Source: Gammaproteobacteria bacterium (GTDB lineage: Bacteria; Pseudomonadota; Gammaproteobacteria; Burkholderiales; Burkholderiaceae_D). Taken from it: a stretch of DNA of 37,297 nt. Within the stretch, counting starts at the first letter, position 1. Every line of letters starts with the position of its first letter. The stretch covers positions 1 through 37,297 of the forward strand of contig CAJCIC010000070.1 of assembly GCA_903970185.1 (NCBI GenBank). The letters run 5' to 3'. This document shows, one piece after another, positions 31,822-37,297 of the stretch. The notes beneath the pieces were generated by a model. That model was not told the origin of the DNA and ran no database searches. It saw only the letters and a program-made list of their open reading frames with translations. Position numbers and translations under genes: made by a program.

Positions 31822-32802
31822 TTATGGTTTGACGCGCTTGGCGCGCGGGTGGGCGGTGTCGTAGACGCTCGCCAGGCGCTGGAAGTCAAGGCTGGTGTAG
31901 ACCTGCGTCGAGGCGATCGTGGCATGCCCGAGCATGTCTTGCACGGCGCGCAAGTCGCCGCTTGACTGCAGCACATGGCTGGCAAAGGAATGGCGCAGCA
32001 CGTGCGGGTGAACGTTGGCCGGGATGTTGCGCGCAAGTGCATGGGCCTTAAGGCGCGACTGCAGTGTGCGCGCCGACAGGCGCGTGCCGCGCGCTGACAC
32101 AAAAAGCGCGTTCTCGCTGGCGTTGGCGATCTGCGCTCGCACCAGCAGCCAGCGCGCCAGGGCATCGCGCGCTGCGAGACCGACGGGGACACGCCTTTTC
32201 TTGTTGCCCTTGCCCGTGACCTCGACCTCGCCTTGCTCGAAATCGACGTAGCCGCGCGCGCCCTTGGCTGTGACGTCAAGGTCGATCAGTTCGGACAGGC
32301 GCAGCCCCGAGGAGTAGAGCAGCTCATAGATCGCATGGTCGCGAAGCGCGAGCGTATCGGGCGGGGATGCATCGGCGCCAGCCTCGACTAGGCGCGTGGC
32401 AAGTTCGGGCGAGAGCGCCTTGGGCAGGCGCTTGGGGATCTTGGGCGGTCGAACGTTTGCGACCGGGTTGGACTTGAGCGTCTCGCGCTCCTCGAGGTAG
32501 GCAAAGAAGGAGCGCCATGCCGAGAGCCTGCGCGCAAGCGAGCGCGGCGCGAGGCCCGCGGCATGCATCCGGCTCGCCCAGCGCCGCACGGCGATATCGT
32601 CGATGCGAAGCACCTGGCCATCGACCGGGGGTGCCAGGGCGAGCTTGAAAAGCACGTCCAATTCGCGGCGATAGGCCAAAAGCGTGTGCCTTGCGAGCTT
32701 CCTCTCGATCTCGAGCATGGCCAGATAGGCCTCGATCGCAGCCCTCAGTTGCGCCTCCGAAGACGTCCGCTCCGCCTTGTCGTCAATTCGGGGCGAAGGC
32801 AT
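31822..32802 (-). CDS. xerC: Tyrosine recombinase XerC
   Basis: A 326-residue tyrosine recombinase. The N-terminal SAM-like DNA-binding domain is at ~15-110, and the catalytic domain at ~125-315 has all active-site residues: Arg168 (SGLRLSE), Lys198 (GKGNKKR), His267 and Arg270 (HVLRH), His293 (LGHATI) and nucleophile Tyr302 (QVYTSLD). With XerD (not in the window) it resolves chromosome dimers at dif. The neighbourhood dapF-DUF484-xerC matches the E. coli dapF-yigA-xerC operon, which separates this from a phage integrase. The start is 14 nt after the DUF484 stop. Confidence 0.96.
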   Translation of the reverse strand: MPSPRIDDKAERTSSEAQLRAAIEAYLAMLEIERKLARHTLLAYRRELDVLFKLALAPPVDGQVLRIDDIAVRRWASRMHAAGLAPRSLARRLSAWRSFFAYLEERETLKSNPVANVRPPKIPKRLPKALSPELATRLVEAGADASPPDTLALRDHAIYELLYSSGLRLSELIDLDVTAKGARGYVDFEQGEVEVTGKGNKKRRVPVGLAARDALARWLLVRAQIANASENALFVSARGTRLSARTLQSRLKAHALARNIPANVHPHVLRHSFASHVLQSSGDLRAVQDMLGHATIASTQVYTSLDFQRLASVYDTAHPRAKRVKP

Positions 32803-32816
32803 GGGGGCGTCGATCC

Positions 32817-33476
32817 TCAGGCGAGAATTCGCGTCAGGGCAGCGCTTGAGACCTCGCCCAGGTGGGTCAGGACATCGGTCCCCATGCCGCTTTGGAAGCG
32901 CTTGGGATCGGCCGATGCCAGCACCAGAATGCCGTAGGCTTCAGGCGCCGCACCGCGCCTGAGCGCGATCATCGCCAGCGAGTGGACCGAATCTCGATCG
33001 AGCAAGGCGAGCGCGTCGCGGTGTTCCAGCGCGGGGGCGCCAACGTGCGGTGTGCGCAACTGGTTGGCCAGCTGGATCAGCTCGACCGGCACCGGTGCGG
33101 CAATGGCCAGCCCGGCGAAGTCGTCGCTCGCATCCCAGATGCGCAACGCCACCTGCGGTACCGAGAAAATTTCCTCGATCGAAGCGATCAGGGCGTCAGG
33201 CAGGTGCCGTGCATTGCGTTGCAACAGCAGGTTGCGGGTGAAGCGCTGCAGTTTCTCGAAGATCGCCTCGTTTTCCTTGCCAAAGCGCAAGAGCTCGGCA
33301 AGGCGCAGTTCGAGCGCCTTGTTCTTCTCGCGCAAGGTCATGATCTGCCGCTCCGAGAGCGAGATCGCGCGGTTGCCGTGGGGATGCGAAAGGTTGACCG
33401 AACTCAGGAGGTCGGCGTACTGCTCAAAAAAATCCGGGTTGTTCTTCAGGTAGTCAGCGACGTCAGGTGCATTCAT
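32817..33476 (-). CDS. DUF484 family protein (GAF-like)
   Basis: A 219-residue cytosolic protein that begins NAPDVADYLKNNPDFFEQYADLL, the DUF484 opening, followed by a coiled-coil region (~45-90, ERQIMTLREKNKALELRLAELL) and a GAF-like alpha/beta domain (~95-219, ending DVLTHLGEVSSAALTRIL). It corresponds to YigA of E. coli, encoded between dapF and xerC. No enzyme motif is visible and the function is unknown to me. It lies 46 nt after dapF and 14 nt before xerC, so it is very likely in the same operon. Confidence 0.93.
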   Translation of the reverse strand: MNAPDVADYLKNNPDFFEQYADLLSSVNLSHPHGNRAISLSERQIMTLREKNKALELRLAELLRFGKENEAIFEKLQRFTRNLLLQRNARHLPDALIASIEEIFSVPQVALRIWDASDDFAGLAIAAPVPVELIQLANQLRTPHVGAPALEHRDALALLDRDSVHSLAMIALRRGAAPEAYGILVLASADPKRFQSGMGTDVLTHLGEVSSAALTRILA

Positions 33477-33522
33477 GCGGCGGTCATGGTTTTTGTGTCC
33501 TCTCGCTAGGAGGCTCGCTCAT

Positions 33523-34395
33523 TCAGCATGCTGCGTCAAGTCGCTTAAGATCGATTTCACCTTCGAACACGGTCCTGGCCGGGCCCAACAGGAACACCGG
33601 GGCATCGCTTTGGCCGCTCCATTCGATCGTCAGACGGCCTCCGCGGGTCGCAACCGACACCGGCGTTTGCAATGCGCCCGATAAAATGCCGACGACTGCC
33701 GCAGCACACGCACCGGTACCGCAGGCGAGGGTTTCGCCCGCGCCGCGCTCCCACACGCGCAAGGCGATGCGGTGGCTGTCTACGACCTGCATGAAGCCGA
33801 CATTGACGCGATGCGGAAAGCGCGCGTGCACCTCAAGGCGCGCGCCAATTGCGGCGACCTCGGCAGCCGCCACGTCGGCGACGTTAACCACCGCATGCGG
33901 ATTGCCCATCGAGGCCACCGCAAGCGTGATGCCCTGGCCGTCAAGGTCCAGCGCATAGGCCGAAATGCCCCCAAGCGCGATCGGCGCAAGTCCGGTGGCA
34001 TCAAACGGCACGTCAGCAGGAAGGAGCCGTGGCGCACCCATATCGACGCGGATCTCGCCATTGTCAAGAAGTTGCGGCTCGATGATGCCGGCACGCGTTC
34101 TGACCCGGATCGAACGTTTGCGGGTGAGGCCGCGCTCGCGCACGAAGTGCACGAAGGCGCGCGCGCCGTTGCCGCATTGTTCGACCTCGATGCCATCGGC
34201 GTTAAAGATGCGATAGACGAAGTCGATGTCGGGCTCGCTTGCGGCCTCGACGATGAGGACCTGGTCGCAGCCGATGCCAAAATGGCGGTCGGCAAGGCGT
34301 GCGATCCGTTCTGGCGAAAGCGCAATCGCCTCACGGGTCGCATCGAACACGACGAAGTCGTTGCCGGCACCTTCCATCTTGGTAAACCTCACCAA
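33523..34395 (-). CDS. dapF: Diaminopimelate epimerase
   Basis: A 290-residue enzyme converting LL- to meso-diaminopimelate, used for lysine and peptidoglycan. The two catalytic cysteines are Cys74 ([11 protein letters not shown]) and Cys225 ([10 protein letters not shown]), and [12 protein letters not shown] near the start is conserved. The start is TTG at 34395 or GTG at 34392: the Shine-Dalgarno GGAGG (34401-34405 on the minus strand) is 5 nt from the TTG and 8 nt from the GTG, so the GTG fits spacing better. An ATG just after the GGAGG is out of frame. It sits 14 nt after the acyltransferase stop in the minus-strand operon. Confidence 0.96.
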   Translation of the reverse strand: MVRFTKMEGAGNDFVVFDATREAIALSPERIARLADRHFGIGCDQVLIVEAASEPDIDFVYRIFNADGIEVEQCGNGARAFVHFVRERGLTRKRSIRVRTRAGIIEPQLLDNGEIRVDMGAPRLLPADVPFDATGLAPIALGGISAYALDLDGQGITLAVASMGNPHAVVNVADVAAAEVAAIGARLEVHARFPHRVNVGFMQVVDSHRIALRVWERGAGETLACGTGACAAAVVGILSGALQTPVSVATRGGRLTIEWSGQSDAPVFLLGPARTVFEGEIDLKRLDAAC

Positions 34396-34409
34396 CGCAT
34401 CCTCCTTGG

Positions 34410-35276
34410 CTAATACACCTTGGCCATGCCCGCCGGGCGCGTCTTGAAGCGCTTGTGGGTCCAGAGATATTGTGCCGGCATCTCGCGCACGCGCTGTTCG
34501 ATGAATTCGTTCACGCGCCTTGTCGCGGCTGCGATGTCAGGGCCGGGAAAATCCTCCCATGCCGGATACAGCTCGACATCGTAGCCGCTTGGCGTCAGGC
34601 GCGTGACGCAGGGAACGATGCGCGCGCCAGACAGCTGGGACAGCCGCGCAGGTGCAGTGACGGTGGCCGCAGGCACGCCAAAAAACGGAACGAAAATGGC
34701 ATCGCGCGCGCCAAAGTCCATGTCGGGGAGGTAGTAAAAGGGCAGGCGCTCGCGCAAGGCGCGCAGCGCCGCGCGCACGCCGTCCTGGCGCGACAAGAGG
34801 AGCGGCTCGTTAAAGCGGCTGCGCCCTGCCAGGATCGCGGCATCGAGCAGGCGGTTCTTCTGGCGTGAATAGATCGACACCAGCCGCCAGGTCATGGTCG
34901 CGAGCACGCCGCCTGCATCAAGACCCACGAAATGCGGCGCGAGCAGAATCACCGGATGATCGCGCGCGGCCTCATCGTAATGGTGCAGGTTGATCCAGCG
35001 CACGCGCGCATGGATGCGCTCGGGGCTGCCCCACCAGACCAGGCCGCGATCGAGCAGCGCTTCGGTAAAGGCACGAAAATGCGCCCGCGCGAGGCGCCTG
35101 CGCTCGCGCCTTGGCAAGTCGGGAAATGCCAGCGACAGATTGATGTTGGCGACGCGGCGCCGGTCGCGCGCGACGAGATAGAGCAAGGGCGCAAGAAGGC
35201 GCGCAAGGGCGCGCGTCACGGGCAGGGGCAGGCGGCCGAAAAGGCGCAGCAGCCCAAGCGAAAATCGCGTCATCAC
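34410..35276 (-). CDS. LpxL/HtrB-family lipid A acyltransferase (second copy)
   Basis: A 288-residue membrane-anchored acyltransferase. The acyltransferase signature HxxxxD appears as His-Phe-Val-Gly-Leu-Asp in [13 protein letters not shown] (~113-121). Further conserved blocks are [32 protein letters not shown] and the end motif [15 protein letters not shown]. It should transfer an acyl chain to lipid A or a lysophospholipid at the inner membrane. The start is GTG 35276 or ATG 35273; both overlap the upstream gene's stop (TGA), indicating coupling. It is the second of two adjacent paralogues, and which chain each adds cannot be read. Confidence 0.92.
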   Translation of the reverse strand: MMTRFSLGLLRLFGRLPLPVTRALARLLAPLLYLVARDRRRVANINLSLAFPDLPRRERRRLARAHFRAFTEALLDRGLVWWGSPERIHARVRWINLHHYDEAARDHPVILLAPHFVGLDAGGVLATMTWRLVSIYSRQKNRLLDAAILAGRSRFNEPLLLSRQDGVRAALRALRERLPFYYLPDMDFGARDAIFVPFFGVPAATVTAPARLSQLSGARIVPCVTRLTPSGYDVELYPAWEDFPGPDIAAATRRVNEFIEQRVREMPAQYLWTHKRFKTRPAGMAKVY

Positions 35277-36124
35277 GGCGCGGAAACTCCAGGCGGAATG
35301 CGGTAGCGGCGATAACCCCAGAGGTATTGCTGCGGGCAGCGCCTGATCAGCGCCTCAAGCGCGCGGTTGATCTCCTGCATGCGGGCCTGAATCGAGTCGG
35401 CCCGGCTTGGCTCGAGCTCGCAAATGTGCACGATCCAGCCCCGGCCTTTGGGAAGGCGTTCACCGAATGCGAGCAGCATCGTCGCGCCACTCGCCTCTTC
35501 AAGCCGTGCGGGCAGCGTCATGGTGTAGGCGGGCGCACCGAAGAAATCGACGATGACACCCTCGCCAAGGCGCGGCACCTGGTCGGGCAAAATCCCCACC
35601 GCTTCGTGCGCCTTGAGGGCGCGCACGAGCTGCTTGACGCCAGACAGATTGGCCGGCGCCAGGCGCAGCGTGGCGCGCGCGCGGCTGCCGATCACGACCG
35701 GCTCGAGAAAGGCTTTTCTTGGCGGACGATAAAGCACCGTGATGTCCGCCGGCGTTTGCGGATGCAAGGCGAAGTGCTGCGCGGTCACTTCGAAACAGCC
35801 AAGGTGCGGCGTCATGAAAATGATGCCGCGCCCGCGGGCGCGGGCATCTTCGATCAGGTGCCACTGCGAGGTGGTGGTCAGCGCGAGCACGTCTTTGGCG
35901 GGCCGCATCCACACGAAGGGCAACTCGAGCATGCCCTTGCCCGCTTCGGCAGCCGCGCGCCTTGCAAGGCGCATGTCGGTGTAGCCGGCCTGCTTCAGGT
36001 TGCCCACCAGCTCGCGGCGGTAGGCCGCCGAGCACCAGAACGTGGCGAGGCCGAAAAATGCGCCCAGGGCATGCAAGGCGCGTAGCGGCAGGCGCGAGAG
36101 CAGTCGAAAAAGGGCGAGAACCAA
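35273..36124 (-). CDS. LpxL/HtrB-family lipid A acyltransferase (first copy)
   Basis: A 283-residue paralogue of the downstream acyltransferase. Its signature is HxxxxE in MTPHLGCFEVTAQ (~105-112), with LYRPPRKAFLEP, ILPDQVPRLGEGVIVDFFGAPAYT and the end motif PQQYLWGYRRYR. The predicted start TTG at 36124 has no good ribosome binding site; the following residues (MVLALFRLLSRLPLRALHALG) give the usual membrane-anchor helix, supporting it, and no ATG occurs nearby in frame. It is divergent from metK across a 305-bp gap and heads the operon LpxL-LpxL-dapF-DUF484-xerC. Role: late acylation of lipid A. Confidence 0.91.
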   Translation of the reverse strand: MVLALFRLLSRLPLRALHALGAFFGLATFWCSAAYRRELVGNLKQAGYTDMRLARRAAAEAGKGMLELPFVWMRPAKDVLALTTTSQWHLIEDARARGRGIIFMTPHLGCFEVTAQHFALHPQTPADITVLYRPPRKAFLEPVVIGSRARATLRLAPANLSGVKQLVRALKAHEAVGILPDQVPRLGEGVIVDFFGAPAYTMTLPARLEEASGATMLLAFGERLPKGRGWIVHICELEPSRADSIQARMQEINRALEALIRRCPQQYLWGYRRYRIPPGVSAP

Positions 36125-36272
36125 GGCCTAGACGGTCGCAGTGTAGAAGTCGCAGGAGTGATGGCAAGGCGCGAAATCCGACCGGTTGCGCCCTCGCTTG
36201 CGCTCGCGTTTGCGCCAGCGCCCGTGCCAGCAGGGACGGTGCAGTCGCGGTATCATACGCTTGATCGCACAT

Positions 36273-36334
36273 GGGCCCGCTAGGTTAATCGACAACTTGC
36301 GGAGCGGGCCCGGCCCCTGAGCTTTTCAGCCGGG
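36273..36334 (+). ncRNA. Two overlapping hairpins in the metK leader (candidate regulatory RNA)
   Basis: Hairpin 1 is a perfect 9-bp stem, GGGCCCGCT (36273-36281) with AGCGGGCCC (36303-36311), loop 21 nt. Hairpin 2 uses CCCGG (36309-36313) with CCGGG (36330-36334) plus inner CTGA/TCAG (36317-36320, 36326-36329). The two share 36309-36311, so they cannot both form completely. GCGGGCCC recurs at 36405-36412 and could pair with the first arm instead. Confidence 0.45.
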
Positions 36335-36366
36335 TCTGATCGCCGCTAAAGCGTCCCGAAGGTCAC

Positions 36367-36428
36367 ATGCTCTGTGGCACCGGTGGCGCAAGCGACTACC
36401 GCGTGCGGGCCCTTTGCCACAGGAGCAT
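36367..36428 (+). ncRNA. 13-bp hairpin that buries the metK Shine-Dalgarno sequence
   Basis: ATGCTCTGTGGCA (36367-36379) pairs with TGCCACAGGAGCAT (36415-36428), 13 bp with one bulged G. The second arm contains the metK ribosome binding site AGGAG (36421-36425), and the stem ends 1 nt before the ATG at 36430. Inside the loop, CGGT/ACCG (36381-36384, 36398-36401) and a GNRA-type GCAA loop add structure. This is the form of a translational on/off element. Confidence 0.5.
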
Positions 36429-36429
36429 C

Positions 36430-37297
36430 ATGTCTTCCGATTTTCTTTTTACCTCCGAGTCCGTCTCCGAAGGCCATCCCGACAAGGTCGCTGACCAGAT
36501 TTCGGATGCCATTCTTGACGCCTTGCTTGCGCAGGACAAATTCTCGCGCGTCGCAGCCGAGACCCTTTGCAACACCGGCCTTGTCGTGCTTGCCGGTGAG
36601 ATCACGACGGCAGCCAACGTCGATTACATCCAGGTGGCGCGCGAAACCATCAAGCGCATTGGCTATGACAACACCGAGTACGGCATCGACTACAAGGGCT
36701 GTGCCGTGCTCGTCGCCTACGACAAGCAAAGCGTGGACATCAAGCGCGGCGTCGACAAGGCCGCCGACGACGATCTCAACCAGGGCGCCGGTGACCAGGG
36801 ATTGATGTTCGGTTATGCCTGTGATGAAACGCCGGAATTGATGCCAGCGCCGATCTTTTTCGCGCATCGCCTGGTCGAGCGCCAAGCCGATTTGCGCCGC
36901 GATGGCCGACTCGCCTGGCTCAGGCCCGATGCCAAGTCGCAGATCACCTTCCGCTATGTCGACGGCAGACCGCACAGCATCGACACCGTCGTCCTGTCGA
37001 CCCAGCATGCGCCAGATGTCGGCAACGATCAGATTCGCGAAGCCGTCATCGAAGAGATCATCAAGCCCGTGCTGCCGCAGGAATTCATCAAGGGCGAGAT
37101 CCGCTATCTGGTCAATCCGACCGGTCGTTTCGTGATCGGCGGCCCGCAAGGCGATTGCGGCCTGACCGGTCGCAAGATCATCGTCGATACCTATGGCGGT
37201 GCCTCGCCCCATGGCGGCGGTGCGTTCTCCGGCAAGGACCCCTCAAAGGTCGACCGCTCGGCAGCCTACGCCGCGCGCTATGTCGCCAAGAACATCG
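36430..37297 (+). CDS. metK: S-adenosylmethionine synthetase, 3'-truncated by window
   Basis: The frame from the ATG at 36430 is open to the window end (289 complete codons of an expected ~385-400). It reads [23 protein letters not shown], the conserved ATP/methionine-binding start with catalytic His in EGHPDK, followed by [12 protein letters not shown], the [10 protein letters not shown] segment, and the phosphate-binding end motifs [20 protein letters not shown] and [20 protein letters not shown]. Reaction: ATP plus methionine gives S-adenosylmethionine, phosphate and pyrophosphate, in the cytosol. AGGAG lies 4 nt before the ATG but is inside a strong hairpin, suggesting regulated translation. 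Confidence 0.97.
   Translation, partial: MSSDFLFTSESVSEGHPDKVADQISDAILDALLAQDKFSRVAAETLCNTGLVVLAGEITTAANVDYIQVARETIKRIGYDNTEYGIDYKGCAVLVAYDKQSVDIKRGVDKAADDDLNQGAGDQGLMFGYACDETPELMPAPIFFAHRLVERQADLRRDGRLAWLRPDAKSQITFRYVDGRPHSIDTVVLSTQHAPDVGNDQIREAVIEEIIKPVLPQEFIKGEIRYLVNPTGRFVIGGPQGDCGLTGRKIIVDTYGGASPHGGGAFSGKDPSKVDRSAAYAARYVAKNI

Larger units (their letters stand above)
36125..36429. promoter_or_regulatory. 305-bp divergent region with structured metK leader
   Basis: This region separates the first acyltransferase gene (minus) from metK (plus). The left half (36125-36270) shows no repeat or gene; TATCAT at 36251-36256 could be a -10 for metK, with a poor -35. The right half (36273-36428) folds into three hairpins, reported separately. 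Confidence 0.5.

Noticed and set aside
31822-32802. XerC as a phage or integron integrase marking a mobile element
   Set aside because: It lies in the conserved dapF-DUF484-xerC order and has no att sites or phage genes beside it.
1-37297. tRNA, rRNA, CRISPR array, insertion sequence
   Set aside because: No cloverleaf, repeat-spacer array, transposase motif or terminal inverted repeat was seen in any gap.

Overview
The window is a GC-rich stretch of chromosome that looks betaproteobacterial (Burkholderiales-like). The evidence is the gene content and order: cobW-type GTPase/dksA/STAS protein/hslV/hslU; argS/SPOR/dsbA/SDR/metal receptor; xerC/DUF484/dapF/two LpxL-type acyltransferases divergent from metK. 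The HslV propeptide (MEQFHG before the catalytic Thr) also fits. I assign no species. There is no integrase of mobile type, insertion sequence, CRISPR array, rRNA or tRNA. The only tyrosine recombinase is the chromosome-dimer resolvase XerC. Gene density is high, and most of what is unexplained lies in 5' leaders and divergent intergenic regions.

Layout. 1-4.4 kb: the 3' part of a membrane Ser/Thr kinase, convergent with an adenylate cyclase-FHA protein, then a secreted cupin and a small lipoprotein. 4.6-8.8 kb: an S41 peptidase lipoprotein, an MsbA-like ABC exporter, and the ribosome-rescue hydrolase ArfB. 8.8-13.3 kb: a more A/T-rich accessory block with an M13 metallopeptidase, a possible gene remnant, and a Tat-signal amidase. 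13.4-19.3 kb: RlmI, then a five-gene basic amino-acid transporter operon matching Pseudomonas aotJQMOP (binding protein, two permeases, an AstE/AspA-like hydrolase, ATPase), then a DUF2277 protein. 19.3-26.8 kb: an EamA permease, a 2-hydroxyacid dehydrogenase, a COG0523 GTPase, a DksA with only one of four zinc-finger cysteines, a double-STAS protein, and HslVU. 26.8-31.4 kb: a minus-strand cluster argS-SPOR-dsbA-SDR-metal receptor. 31.6-37.3 kb: a DUF2630 protein, xerC-DUF484-dapF-acyltransferase genes on the minus strand, and the 5' part of metK on the plus strand.

How the parts may work together. The kinase and the FHA-cyclase could form a phospho-threonine to cAMP signalling pair. The COG0523 GTPase and the zinc-finger-poor DksA are 18 nt apart, which recalls zinc-sparing dksA2 loci. 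HslVU is preceded by a sigma-32-like promoter. The transporter operon and argS, both tied to arginine, each have a terminator-like hairpin plus T-run just upstream of the start codon. The most striking unexplained element is the roughly 160-nt leader of metK. It contains two perfect or near-perfect hairpins that share bases, and a 13-bp hairpin that buries the metK Shine-Dalgarno sequence. I do not recognise it as a known SAM or SAH riboswitch. All function assignments come from motifs read by eye, and no database search was run.
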